9,442 nt of DNA from Bacillota bacterium. Lineage in GTDB: Bacteria > Bacillota > Clostridia > Tissierellales > Peptoniphilaceae. How positions within the stretch are numbered: position 1 is the stretch's first letter; each line of letters starts with the position of its first letter. The stretch is taken from the NCBI GenBank assembly GCA_023394215.1, contig JAEXBH010000014.1, forward strand, positions 1 to 9,442. Direction: 5' to 3'. Positions 1 through 7,524 of this stretch are shown here, in pieces. The position numbers were made by a program, and so were the translations under genes. The notes beneath the pieces are model-generated. The model had not been told where the DNA came from. It saw only the letters and a program-made list of their open reading frames with translations, and searched no databases.

Positions 1-1407
1 GATCTTCCCTCAGCAAGAATAGATGAGGTTAAAGAGGAAATTGAAGATATTATAGGTTTGGATACTGACGGTATTCCTTTGGTATCAGCCAAAGAGGGGA
101 TAAATATTGAAGATGTTTTGGAAGCCATAGTAAATATGGTGCCGGCTCCTCAGGGTGATGAAAAGGCTCCGCTTAGGGCCATGATTTTCGATTCCTATTA
201 TGATTCTTACAAGGGAGTTGTAATGTATGTAAGGGTAAAGGACGGAATAGTAAAACCCGGACAAAAAATTATGATGATGTCAACCAAGTCCGTATTTGAG
301 GTTACCGAAGTCGGCTATACTATGAGGGGGCAGTTTAAAACAGAGTGTCTAAGTGCCGGGGATGTAGGTTATGTTGTCGCATCAATTAAAAACATTAAGG
401 AAGCCATGGTCGGAGATACTATTACGGATGCTGAAAAGCCGGCATTAGAGGCTTTGCCGGGTTATAAAAAGGTTCAACCTATGGTTTATTCCGGACTCTA
501 TCCTGCCGAAGGAGAGTCCTATAACAATATAAGGGATGCCTTGGAAAAGCTTAAGGTAAATGATGCTTCCCTGGTATTTGAACCTGAAACATCCGTTGCT
601 CTCGGCTTCGGATTCAGAACCGGATTCTTGGGACTTCTTCATATGGAGATTATACAGGAGCGTATAGATAGGGAATTTAATTTAGATATCATAGCCACAG
701 CACCGTCCGTAATTTATAAGATAAATATGAAGGATTCCACGGTCCTTGATATACAAAATCCTACGGATTTTCCGAATGAAACAAGTATAAACTATATTGA
801 GGAACCTATAGTCGAAGCCAATATAATGACCCCGGAAACCTATATAGGAGCTATTATGGAGCTTTGTCAGGATAGGAGGGGAAGCTTCCTTGATATGTCG
901 TATCTTGACAAAAACAGGGTTACTATTAAGTATCTTTTACCTTTGAATGAAGTAATATATGATTTCTTTGATGCCTTGAAATCAAAAACCAAGGGTTATG
1001 CGTCCTTTGATTACGAATATAAGGGTCATCAGAAATCGGACCTTGTTAAACTTGATATACTTTTGAACGGGGAGATAGTGGATGCTCTTTCCATAATAGT
1101 TCATAGAGATAAGGCGTACGACAGAGGAAGAAAGATAGTAACAAAACTTAGGGATGAGATACCTAAGCATCAGTTTGCGATACCGGTACAGGCTGCCATA
1201 GGTTCAAAGGTCATAGCGAGAGAAACTGTAAGAGCGCTTAGAAAAGACGTGCTTGCAAAGTGTTATGGCGGAGATATATCAAGAAAGAAGAAACTTTTGG
1301 AAAAGCAAAAAGAAGGCAAGAAGAGGATGAGGTCGATAGGGGTAGTTCAAGTGCCTCAAGAAGCTTTCTTATCTGTGCTTAAATATGATGAAGATGATGG
1401 AAAATAA
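1..1407 (+). CDS. lepA: Elongation factor 4 (LepA), translational GTPase, 5'-truncated by the window
   Basis: LepA/EF-4 is a ribosome-associated GTPase related to EF-G; the family binds the ribosome, can back-translocate it, and is linked to ribosome assembly and stress translation. The frame is open from base 1 and gives 468 residues to the TAA stop. The family is about 600 residues, so roughly 130 are missing upstream. The first residues (DLPSA) match what follows NKI in the G4 NKxD motif, so the P-loop and switch regions lie outside the window. The G5 motif is VSAKEG, near residue 28. The elongation-factor beta-barrel and EF-G-like domains follow. The C-terminus has the diagnostic LepA tail with [20 protein letters not shown] and then [11 protein letters not shown], ending in a short acidic tail. 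The last 23 bases overlap hemW, the usual downstream neighbour in Firmicutes, which suggests co-transcription and translational coupling. Family assignment is very secure. Confidence 0.97.
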   Translation, partial: DLPSARIDEVKEEIEDIIGLDTDGIPLVSAKEGINIEDVLEAIVNMVPAPQGDEKAPLRAMIFDSYYDSYKGVVMYVRVKDGIVKPGQKIMMMSTKSVFEVTEVGYTMRGQFKTECLSAGDVGYVVASIKNIKEAMVGDTITDAEKPALEALPGYKKVQPMVYSGLYPAEGESYNNIRDALEKLKVNDASLVFEPETSVALGFGFRTGFLGLLHMEIIQERIDREFNLDIIATAPSVIYKINMKDSTVLDIQNPTDFPNETSINYIEEPIVEANIMTPETYIGAIMELCQDRRGSFLDMSYLDKNRVTIKYLLPLNEVIYDFFDALKSKTKGYASFDYEYKGHQKSDLVKLDILLNGEIVDALSIIVHRDKAYDRGRKIVTKLRDEIPKHQFAIPVQAAIGSKVIARETVRALRKDVLAKCYGGDISRKKKLLEKQKEGKKRMRSIGVVQVPQEAFLSVLKYDEDDGK

Positions 1408-2554
1408 AACTCTTAAAGATTTGGGACAGGGGGGACTTGGATTGTATATCCATATTCCTTTTTGTCCCTATCGTTGTAATTATTGCGATTTTTTGACCTT
1501 TGCAAAGGCTGACAGGCATATTGAAACCTATATAAAATATTTGATGAAAGAGATAGCTTTATATAGGGACAAGGATTATGTCTTGGATTCTATTTTCATA
1601 GGAGGGGGAACCCCTTCTTATATAAATGAAAAGTATATTGAAGCTATATTTAAGGCTTTGAGGGAAAGTTTTAATTTTTCTCGGGATATGGAGATTTCTT
1701 TGGAGATAAATCCTGAAACTTTGACAGCCTGTAAGATAAAATCATATCTTGCAAGCGGTATAAACAGGTTTTCTTTAGGGGTTCAAACTTTTGATGATAA
1801 GATTCTTAAAATCCTTGGAAGGGGGCATAAAGAAGCAGATATATATAAAGCTGTAAAAACCTTAAGGGATTTTGGGGCGGATAATATAAGTCTTGATATG
1901 ATGCTTGCAAATCCCAAGCAAGATATGAGCGTTTTGGACAGGGATATAGAAAAACTTTTGGCTTTGGATGTGGATCATATTTCCTATTATTCTTTGATAC
2001 TTGAGGAAAAGACGGTGTTTGATTACTGGCTTAAAAAGGGTAAGATAGACCTGTTTGATGATGAACTTGAGAGGCAAATGTACCATAAGGTTGTCAGTAG
2101 CTTGGAGGCTTCTAATTTTCATCAATATGAAATTTCAAATTTTGCTAAAAAGGGCAAGGAAAGCAGGCATAACAAGAAGTATTGGCAGTTATGCGATTAC
2201 TTGGGCTTGGGTTTGGGAGCGGCAGGTAATATAGGATTAAGAAGATTTAAAAATTATGAAAAATTAATCGATTACTACAGCTCTTTGGACGAAGGAAAGC
2301 ATCCTGTAATGGAAGTTGAAAAATTGAGTCTCCTTGATAGGGAAAAAGAATATATAATTATGAATATGAGGCTTACGGAAGGTTTTTTAATAGATGATAT
2401 TAATGAAAGATTTTCCATAGATTTTATTGATAAATACGGAGATGTCATTAAAAGACATAGGGAAAGGGGCTTAGTTAAAATAGTAAACGGCAGATTTAGT
2501 TTTACAGCTAAGGGGCTTGATTTGGCTAATCAATTTTATAGCGATATTATTTGA
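1385..2554 (+). CDS. hemW: HemW-type radical SAM heme chaperone (often labelled oxygen-independent coproporphyrinogen III oxidase)
   Basis: This is a 389-residue radical SAM protein. The [4Fe-4S] motif [10 protein letters not shown] gives CX3CX2C at C27, C31 and C34. The residue two after the last Cys is Phe, which is the HemW pattern; true HemN coproporphyrinogen dehydrogenase has a fourth Cys there. GGGTPS (73-78) is the SAM-binding glycine motif, and RHNKKYW (261-267) is the HemW C-terminal signature. HemW proteins bind heme and are thought to hand it to client enzymes, so a coproporphyrinogen oxidase label would probably be wrong. Two motifs look diverged: the usual GLPGQ stretch reads ANPKQ (175-179), and the usual GAHS reads GAAG (278-281). 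The start is uncertain: four in-frame ATGs (1385, 1388, 1394, 1397) lie in the lepA overlap and none has a convincing Shine-Dalgarno. A purine run at 1428-1434 before a TTG at 1442 is a weaker alternative. Confidence 0.93.
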   Translation: MMKMMENKTLKDLGQGGLGLYIHIPFCPYRCNYCDFLTFAKADRHIETYIKYLMKEIALYRDKDYVLDSIFIGGGTPSYINEKYIEAIFKALRESFNFSRDMEISLEINPETLTACKIKSYLASGINRFSLGVQTFDDKILKILGRGHKEADIYKAVKTLRDFGADNISLDMMLANPKQDMSVLDRDIEKLLALDVDHISYYSLILEEKTVFDYWLKKGKIDLFDDELERQMYHKVVSSLEASNFHQYEISNFAKKGKESRHNKKYWQLCDYLGLGLGAAGNIGLRRFKNYEKLIDYYSSLDEGKHPVMEVEKLSLLDREKEYIIMNMRLTEGFLIDDINERFSIDFIDKYGDVIKRHRERGLVKIVNGRFSFTAKGLDLANQFYSDII

Positions 2555-2562
2555 GGATAAAA

Positions 2563-3765
2563 ATGTACAGACTATTAAATGTAACAGAAGAAGAATTTAA
2601 TAAATTTATTTCGGGACATATCTATGGAGATTTTGAACAAGTTACCCTTTGGGGTGAATTGAAGGAAATGAATGGATGGACATGGGAGTACTTAGCTGTA
2701 GGAGATGATGAAATCAAGGGTGGAGCCCTGCTTCTATTTAAAAAGTTACCTAAGTTGAACAAGACCCTTTGCTATCTGCCAAGAGGTCCCGTTTTAGACT
2801 GGACTGATGAGAAGCTTTTTATAAGACTTTTTGAAGAAATAAAACTTAGGGCGAAGAAGCATAATGCTATTATGATTAAGATTGATCCCGATGTGGAAGA
2901 AGGCAATAAGGAAGTTTTAAATTTGCTTTTGTCTAACAAATTTATCCATCATGGATTTTTGGACGGGCTTTCAAGCGCCACTCAACCGAGATTTCATATG
3001 ATTACCCCTTTAGAAGAAGACTTGGATAGCATATTTTTAAAATTTTCATCCAGAACTAAAACCAAGATTAGAAAGGCTTTAAAAAATCCTCTTGTTTTTG
3101 AGGACGTCTGTGTGGATAAGCTTGAGGTATTTCATACTCTTATGGAGGAGACCGGTCTCAGGGACGGTTTTTCTACAAGAAATCTTGCTTATTTTAAGAA
3201 AATGTTTGAACTTATGAATCCTTCGGGCAATTGCAAAGTGTTTTTAATAAGCTTAAATATAAGAGAAGCTATTGATTTGCAGGAAAAAGAAGTTTTAAAA
3301 CTTGAGAAGGAAATAGGTAGGTTTGAGAATAAGGGGGATAAATATTTTTCTCATATAGAGGGACTTAGGAAGGCTTTAAATGATAAACGTCTTCTTATAA
3401 AAAGGCTTGAGGACAGATTAAAAAATGAAGAGAAGATATATTTATCAGGTAATTTCTATGTGCAGTTGGGAAGGAAAGCTTATTATTTATATGGGGCATC
3501 TTCAAATGAATTTAGGGAATTTTTGCCAAATTATTTTATGCAATATAAGTCGATTGAGTTTGCTAAAAATAACGGGGCTTTAAGCTATGATTGGGGTGGA
3601 ATTACCGGAAGGGAAGGTAAGGATAAGGATGATGCTCCAGGCCTGTATGAATTTAAAAAACAATGGGCGACTTATAAAAGAGCCAGGATCGGTGAATTTG
3701 ATTATGTGATTAGCTCTTTGTGGTATAAACTTTATAATTTAGCGATTAAAATTTTAAAAAGATAA
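2563..3765 (+). CDS. FemAB/FemX-family tRNA-dependent peptidoglycan aminoacyltransferase
   Basis: Fem enzymes use aminoacyl-tRNA to add amino acids to the stem-peptide lysine of lipid II, building the peptidoglycan interpeptide bridge at the inner face of the membrane. The 400-residue product fits the family. It has an N-terminal acyltransferase-like (GNAT-fold) half with YLPRGPVLDW (71-80), then a basic SSRTKTKIRKALKN segment (162-175) typical of FemX/MurM proteins. A charged antiparallel coiled-coil arm follows at about 233-293, inserted in the second GNAT-like half. The C-terminal half carries LYGASS (309-314), YDWGGITG (342-349) and the GLYEFKKQW signature (360-368). I chose ATG 2563 because GAGG (2553-2556) sits 6 bases upstream; an in-frame TTG at 2551 would overlap that site. 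The gap to hemW is 8 bases, so the genes are probably one operon. Which amino acid and bridge position it serves (FemX, FemA or FemB role) cannot be read from sequence, so I give no symbol. Confidence 0.92.
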   Translation: MYRLLNVTEEEFNKFISGHIYGDFEQVTLWGELKEMNGWTWEYLAVGDDEIKGGALLLFKKLPKLNKTLCYLPRGPVLDWTDEKLFIRLFEEIKLRAKKHNAIMIKIDPDVEEGNKEVLNLLLSNKFIHHGFLDGLSSATQPRFHMITPLEEDLDSIFLKFSSRTKTKIRKALKNPLVFEDVCVDKLEVFHTLMEETGLRDGFSTRNLAYFKKMFELMNPSGNCKVFLISLNIREAIDLQEKEVLKLEKEIGRFENKGDKYFSHIEGLRKALNDKRLLIKRLEDRLKNEEKIYLSGNFYVQLGRKAYYLYGASSNEFREFLPNYFMQYKSIEFAKNNGALSYDWGGITGREGKDKDDAPGLYEFKKQWATYKRARIGEFDYVISSLWYKLYNLAIKILKR

Positions 3766-3780
3766 TTATATAAAAATAGT

Positions 3781-3826
3781 AAAATCCATCTAAGTTTTTC
3801 AAATAGAGAATCTTAGGTGGATTTTT
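3781..3826 (+). terminator. Rho-independent terminator of the lepA-hemW-femX operon
   Basis: The terminator starts 15 bases after the femX stop. AAAATCCATCTAAG (3781-3794) pairs with CTTAGGTGGATTTT (3812-3825) over 14 positions with one T-G wobble. Past a single T-T mismatch, the stem extends by five more pairs (3796-3800 with 3806-3810, one wobble) to a 5-base AAATA loop. A run of five T (3822-3826) closes the right side. The stem is AU-rich and long rather than GC-rich. It separates the upstream operon from the heat-shock operon. Confidence 0.85.
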
Positions 3827-3889
3827 CGCCTGTATTTTCTTTTAATTATAATGTTTGGAATATATATAGTGTGAATATAGCGGGGGGTG

Positions 3890-3937
3890 ATTAAAAAAAT
3901 TTAAAAACTTGACAGGACAGGAAAAAAGTAATATTAT
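3890..3937 (+). promoter_or_regulatory. Sigma-A-type promoter of hrcA-grpE-dnaK with UP-like element
   Basis: The -35 hexamer TTGACA (3909-3914) is a perfect consensus match. A 17-base spacer leads to TATTAT at 3932-3937 (5 of 6 to TATAAT). Upstream of the -35, at 3890-3908, is an A/T-tract stretch resembling an UP element. Transcription would start near 3944, inside the left arm of CIRCE, so bound HrcA would directly block initiation. The rest of the spacer back to 3827 is AT-rich apart from a run of six G at 3882-3887, for which I see no gene or function. Confidence 0.85.
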
Positions 3938-3941
3938 ATTG

Positions 3942-3968
3942 TTAGCACTTAAAGATGTTGAGTGCTAA
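3942..3968 (+). promoter_or_regulatory. CIRCE operator (HrcA binding site)
   Basis: TTAGCACTT - nine bases - GAGTGCTAA matches the CIRCE consensus TTAGCACTC-N9-GAGTGCTAA with one change: the last base of the left arm is T instead of C. The right arm is perfect. It lies 5 bases after the -10 box and 21 bases before the hrcA start codon, the standard position for a class I heat-shock operon. It implies repression by HrcA in normal growth and release on heat shock. The predicted transcript would begin within it, so it also forms the 5' end of the mRNA, where CIRCE can affect message stability. Confidence 0.96.
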
Positions 3969-3989
3969 AACTGAAAAAGGAGGCAGCGC

Positions 3990-5009
3990 ATGGATGAAAG
4001 AAAGATAAAAATATTAAATTCTATTATCAGTTCTTACATAGAATCTAAAGAGCCTGTAGGATCAAGATCCTTGTCCAAGGGTTTTGATATAGGTGTAAGT
4101 GCTGCTACTATAAGAAATGAAATGAGCGACCTTGAGGAGTTGGGGTATTTGGAAAAGCTTCATACTTCATCGGGGAGAGTTCCCTCAAACAGGGGTTACA
4201 GACTCTATGTAGATAAGCTTTTATCTGATGAGATACCTTTTACGGGAGTCACAAATCAGATATTTGATATGAGAAAACTTAAAGAGTCGAGTGAGTTTAA
4301 TGAAGTAATAAGAAATGCCACAAAGATGCTGTCGGCAGTTACAAATTATACTGCTGTCGCCCTTATACCTGAGCTTAATAATGTTAGACTTAAGTATATA
4401 AATGTTGTTATGCTAAGTCCAAGGGATTTGGTGGTGGTGTATATTTACAATTCCAAGGCTGTCCATAGCGACATTATAAGATTGAAGGCACCTACGGATC
4501 AGGAAACAATCGATCTGGTAAACAGTATACTTTCATCTACCTTGCTTGATTTAAACTATGAAGAGATAGTAAGACTACTTCACTCAGGGGTTTATAATGT
4601 GCTTAAGAATAAACATCTGGTGTTGAATTCCCTTATACCTGTTATAGAAAAAACTAATATAGATAACGGAAAATCCAAAATAGTTTATGAGGGTTTGGGA
4701 AATGTTTTTGTATATAATAAGGCGGATTTGGATGAAAATCAGGAAATTATCACTACACTTAAGGATGATAAATCTATAGAGGATTTGCTCGTAAGCAACA
4801 TGGACAGTTTGTTGCAGGTGTATATAGGTGAAGAGATAGGTGTAGAAGGACTGGAAAATTTCAGTATAATAACGACGACCTTCAGAAACAGGCAGGGACT
4901 TAAAGGAAAAATAGGTGTTATAGGGCCAAACAGCATGAGATATGATAAAGTAATTGCCGATATTATGCTTATAAATAAATACATTAACGGACATATAGAA
5001 AGAAAGTAG
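3990..5009 (+). CDS. hrcA: Heat-inducible transcription repressor HrcA
   Basis: HrcA is the dimeric repressor of class I heat-shock genes and binds CIRCE; its activity in the family depends on the GroE chaperonin, which makes it a titration sensor of unfolded protein. The 339-residue length is normal. The N-terminal winged-helix domain spans about 1-75, with AATIRNEMSDLEELGYLEK (38-56) as the DNA-reading part and the family hallmark SGRVPSNRGYRLYVD (61-75). The rest is the GAF-like dimerisation domain interrupted by the HrcA-specific insert. The C-terminal part carries IGPNSMRYDKVIADI, matching the conserved GP-RM-Y-kvi end of the family. The start is clear: AAAGGAGG (3976-3983) lies 6 bases before ATG. 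The gene is first in the operon, directly after its own operator, so it is autoregulated. The TAG stop overlaps the grpE ribosome binding site. Confidence 0.97.
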   Translation: MDERKIKILNSIISSYIESKEPVGSRSLSKGFDIGVSAATIRNEMSDLEELGYLEKLHTSSGRVPSNRGYRLYVDKLLSDEIPFTGVTNQIFDMRKLKESSEFNEVIRNATKMLSAVTNYTAVALIPELNNVRLKYINVVMLSPRDLVVVYIYNSKAVHSDIIRLKAPTDQETIDLVNSILSSTLLDLNYEEIVRLLHSGVYNVLKNKHLVLNSLIPVIEKTNIDNGKSKIVYEGLGNVFVYNKADLDENQEIITTLKDDKSIEDLLVSNMDSLLQVYIGEEIGVEGLENFSIITTTFRNRQGLKGKIGVIGPNSMRYDKVIADIMLINKYINGHIERK

Positions 5010-5010
5010 G
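5001..5010 (+). promoter_or_regulatory. grpE ribosome binding site overlapping the hrcA stop codon
   Basis: AGAAAGTAGG closely follows the extended anti-Shine-Dalgarno complement AGAAAGGAGG. Its AGG ends 6 bases before ATG 5017, an ideal spacing, which is why I prefer that start over the GTG at 5011 (spacing zero). The hrcA stop TAG (5007-5009) lies inside this site, so terminating ribosomes would sit on the grpE initiation region, suggesting coupled translation. Confidence 0.65.
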
Positions 5011-5016
5011 GTGGAG

Positions 5017-5532
5017 ATGACGGAAGAAAAAAGAGATGAAAATATTGAAGAAGAATTAGAAACTTTTGATGCCGAAGTGGTTGATGAGGTAAAAGAGGAA
5101 GCTCAAGTCGCAGATGATGAGCTTTTAAGATTGAGAGACGGCATGGCGAGACTTCAAGCCGACTTTGCAAATCTTAGGGCGAGGACTGAAAAGGAAAAGG
5201 CCAATATATATAAGTATGCATCGGAATCTCTTGTTACAAAGCTTTTACCGGTTTTGGACAATTTGGACAGGGCGCTTTTAAATGCCGATATGGAGGATTC
5301 TTTTGTAAAGGGCATCAAACTTGTAAGCGATGATCTGCAAAAAACTTTAGCGTCTGAGGGACTGGTTGAAATAAAGTCTGACGGAGAAAAATTTGATGCA
5401 AATTTCCATCATGCGGTTTTTATGGAAGAAAATGATCAGGTTGAATCAGGCTATATAATAGAAACATTCCAAAAGGGATATTTGATAGGCAATAAGGTCA
5501 TCAGACCTGCCATGGTTAAGGTAAGCAAATAG
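5017..5532 (+). CDS. grpE: Nucleotide exchange factor GrpE (DnaK co-chaperone)
   Basis: GrpE is the dimeric cytosolic factor that releases ADP from DnaK and so resets the chaperone cycle; in other bacteria its long helices also act as a thermosensor. From ATG 5017 the protein has 171 residues, typical for Gram-positive GrpE. Residues 1-34 are acidic and probably disordered. A long helix of about 35-75 forms the coiled-coil stalk (RLQADFANLRARTEKEK). The four-helix-bundle region follows with LLPVLDNLDRAL (77-88). The C-terminal beta-wing that contacts the DnaK ATPase domain starts near 118 and carries FDANFHHAVF (127-136) and GYLIGNKVIRPAMVKV (154-169), the family signature. Starting at GTG 5011 would add two residues. 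A 62-base gap with no evident promoter leads to dnaK, so the three genes should share the CIRCE-controlled transcript. Confidence 0.96.
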   Translation: MTEEKRDENIEEELETFDAEVVDEVKEEAQVADDELLRLRDGMARLQADFANLRARTEKEKANIYKYASESLVTKLLPVLDNLDRALLNADMEDSFVKGIKLVSDDLQKTLASEGLVEIKSDGEKFDANFHHAVFMEENDQVESGYIIETFQKGYLIGNKVIRPAMVKVSK

Positions 5533-5594
5533 GACTAAAAACAAGTATAAAAAACGATATAAAGAAAATAAGATAGAAAACGAGGAGAAAAATT

Positions 5595-7415
5595 ATGGGA
5601 AAAATTATAGGAATTGACTTAGGTACAACAAACTCAGCAGTAGCAGTTATGGAAGGTGGACAATCAATCATTATACCTAACGCTGAAGGCAATAGAACTA
5701 CTCCGTCAGTAGTGGCATTTACAAAAGATGGAGAAAGGTTGGTAGGAGAAACAGCTAAAAGACAAGCGATTATGAATCCTGACAGGACTATTTCTTCAAT
5801 TAAGAGAGAAATGGGAACCGACTATAAGGTGACAATTGATGGAAAATCTTATTCACCGGAAGAAATTTCCGCTATGATATTGCAAAAGCTTAAGGCCGAC
5901 ACTGAAGCCTATCTTGGAGAAAGCGTAACTGAAGCTGTAATCACAGTACCTGCTTATTTTACAAATGAACAAAGACAGGCTACAAAGGATGCCGGAAGGA
6001 TAGCAGGACTTGAAGTTAAGAGAATAATCAACGAACCTACTGCTGCGGCTCTTTCTTATGGAGCTGAAAAAGAAGATCAAATGAAGATTATGGTATTTGA
6101 CCTTGGTGGCGGTACTTTCGACGTATCCATCCTTGAAGTGGCTGACGGTGTAGTTGACGTAATGGCTACAAGAGGTAATAACAGGCTTGGTGGGGACGAT
6201 TTTGATAACGAACTTATGAACTATATTGCTCAGGAATTTAAGAAGGAAAACGGGGTTGATTTATTGAAAGATCCTACATCAGCACAAAGACTTAAGGATG
6301 CGGCTGAAAAGGCTAAGAAGGAACTTTCAACAACAATGTCAACAAATGTAAACTTACCTTTCATAACTGCAATCAACGGAGTACCTGCTCACTTGAATAT
6401 GGATATTACAAGGGCTACATTCGAAGGTTTAATAGGACATTTAATCGATAAGACAATGGAGCCTGTTAAGGCGGCTTTGGCTGATGCCGGTTTAAGTACA
6501 GGTCAAATAGACAAGGTGCTTTTGGTAGGGGGTTCTACAAGAGTTCCTGCTGTAGTTGATGCTGTAAGAAAGCTTATAGGAAAAGATCCTCAAAAGGACA
6601 TAAATCCTGACGAATCAGTGGCATTAGGAGCAGCAATCCAAGGTGGTATCTTATCAGGTGAAGTAAAAGACTTATTATTGTTGGACGTTACTCCGTTGTC
6701 ACTTGGCCTTGAAACTTTGGGAGGCGTATCAACTGTGTTGATTGAAAGAAATACAACTATACCTACAAAGAAGTCTCAAGTATTTACAACTGCTGCTGAC
6801 GGACAAACATCTGTAGATATCCATGTTTTACAAGGTGAAAGACCTATGGCTGTAGATAATGTTACGCTTGGTAGATTCCAATTGTCAGGTATACCTTCAG
6901 CCAAGAGAGGGGTTCCTCAAATTGAAGTTACTTTCGATATAGATGCTAACGGTATTGTAAATGTTTCCGCTAAGGATTTGGGAACAGGTAAGGAACAAAA
7001 GATTACTATTACAGCTTCAGCAAATCTAAGTGAAGATGAAATCCAAAAGAGGGTAAAGGAAGCTGAAATGTATGCCAACGAAGATAAGGCTAAAAAAGAA
7101 CTTATTGAAACAAGAAATCAAGGGGAATCAATAGCTTATCAAGTTGAAAAGACTCTAAATGAATTGGGAGACAAGGTATCTGCTGATGAAAAGCAAGCTA
7201 TAACAGCTAAGAACGAAGAGTTGAAAAAGGTTCTTCAATCTGAAAATGTGGCTGATATCAAGGCTAAGATAGAAGAATTGACAAATGAATTAAACAAAAT
7301 GAGTGAAAAGCTTTATGCTCAAGCTAATCCGAACCAAGGACAAGCAGGTCAAGCTCAAGGGGAAGATGTTGTAGATGCTGATTATGAAGTAATCGATGAA
7401 GATGAACAAAAATAA
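5595..7415 (+). CDS. dnaK: Chaperone protein DnaK (Hsp70)
   Basis: DnaK is the ATP-driven cytosolic Hsp70 that binds exposed hydrophobic peptide segments with DnaJ and GrpE as partners. All 606 residues are present. The ATPase domain shows phosphate-1 IDLGTTNS (7-14), [11 protein letters not shown] (146-156), phosphate-2 DLGGGTFD (169-176) and adenosine-motif GGSTRVP (312-318). The hydrophobic interdomain linker is VKDLLLLD (357-364), and the beta-sandwich substrate domain begins at [14 protein letters not shown] helical lid follows, then a Gln/Gly/Ala-rich spacer and the acidic tail [16 protein letters not shown]. The segment after [15 protein letters not shown] lacks the extra stretch of about two dozen residues found in Gram-negative DnaK, supporting a Gram-positive host. 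GAGGAG (5582-5587) is 7 bases before ATG. The gene lies on the hrcA transcript and is followed by a strong terminator, so dnaJ is not simply an extension of this unit. Confidence 0.99.
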   Translation: MGKIIGIDLGTTNSAVAVMEGGQSIIIPNAEGNRTTPSVVAFTKDGERLVGETAKRQAIMNPDRTISSIKREMGTDYKVTIDGKSYSPEEISAMILQKLKADTEAYLGESVTEAVITVPAYFTNEQRQATKDAGRIAGLEVKRIINEPTAAALSYGAEKEDQMKIMVFDLGGGTFDVSILEVADGVVDVMATRGNNRLGGDDFDNELMNYIAQEFKKENGVDLLKDPTSAQRLKDAAEKAKKELSTTMSTNVNLPFITAINGVPAHLNMDITRATFEGLIGHLIDKTMEPVKAALADAGLSTGQIDKVLLVGGSTRVPAVVDAVRKLIGKDPQKDINPDESVALGAAIQGGILSGEVKDLLLLDVTPLSLGLETLGGVSTVLIERNTTIPTKKSQVFTTAADGQTSVDIHVLQGERPMAVDNVTLGRFQLSGIPSAKRGVPQIEVTFDIDANGIVNVSAKDLGTGKEQKITITASANLSEDEIQKRVKEAEMYANEDKAKKELIETRNQGESIAYQVEKTLNELGDKVSADEKQAITAKNEELKKVLQSENVADIKAKIEELTNELNKMSEKLYAQANPNQGQAGQAQGEDVVDADYEVIDEDEQK

Positions 7416-7425
7416 TTGGAATTAG

Positions 7426-7458
7426 TTTAAGGCGTCAGTTTTGGCGCCTTAAATTTTT
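7426..7458 (+). terminator. Rho-independent terminator after dnaK
   Basis: TTTAAGGCGTC (7426-7436) pairs with GGCGCCTTAAA (7443-7453) over 11 base pairs with one T-G wobble and a 6-base loop (AGTTTT). Five T follow at 7454-7458. It begins 11 bases after the dnaK stop. It should end most hrcA-grpE-dnaK transcripts before dnaJ; any read-through would be a low-level source of dnaJ message. Confidence 0.92.
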
Positions 7459-7467
7459 CTATGTATA

Positions 7468-7496
7468 TTGATATTTTTCAAAATAATATGTATCAT
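7468..7496 (+). promoter_or_regulatory. Candidate dnaJ promoter
   Basis: TTGATA (7468-7473, 5 of 6 to consensus) and TATCAT (7491-7496, 5 of 6) are separated by exactly 17 bases. Transcription would begin near 7503, leaving a leader of about 20 bases that carries the dnaJ ribosome binding site. The position directly after a terminator supports a real promoter, but the region is AT-rich and such matches arise by chance more often there. No CIRCE and no CtsR-type GGTCAAA heptad is present. Confidence 0.6.
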
Positions 7497-7511
7497 ATTA
7501 CTTTGAAAAAT
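7473..7511. repeat. 39-base near-perfect inverted repeat over the dnaJ promoter, operator candidate
   Basis: The left arm ATTTTTCAAAATAATATG (7473-7490) and the right arm CATATTACTTTGAAAAAT (7494-7511) are complementary at 17 of 18 positions; the centre is TAT (7491-7493). The only mismatch is A7483 against C7501. The dyad covers the last base of the candidate -35, the spacer, the -10 box and the predicted start site, and ends 4 bases before the GGAGG of dnaJ. It has no following T run, so it does not look like a terminator. Its bases do not match CIRCE, CtsR, Fur, PerR or Rex sites as I know them. As DNA it could be an operator; in read-through RNA from dnaK it would form a strong hairpin, perhaps a processing or stability element. 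Confidence 0.8.
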
Positions 7512-7524
7512 AGTTGGAGGTTTT

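Noticed and set aside
2551..2562. TTG start for the FemAB-family gene
   Set aside because: It overlaps the hemW stop and the GAGG ribosome binding site that is ideally spaced for ATG 2563.
3882..3968. G-run followed by GTG or TTG as a small leader ORF before hrcA
   Set aside because: The GTG frame stops after five codons. The TTG frame is the -35 box itself, is poorly spaced from the G-run and lies mostly upstream of the predicted transcript start.
4584..5170. Reverse-strand open frames at 4584-4994 and 4739-5170
   Set aside because: They lie wholly within hrcA and grpE, overlap each other, and read as low-complexity, unfamiliar proteins; they are shadows of the coding strand.
7468..7524. 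CtsR or HrcA site in front of dnaJ
   Set aside because: No GGTCAAA heptads and no TTAGCACTC/GAGTGCTAA arms are present; the dyad there is a different sequence.
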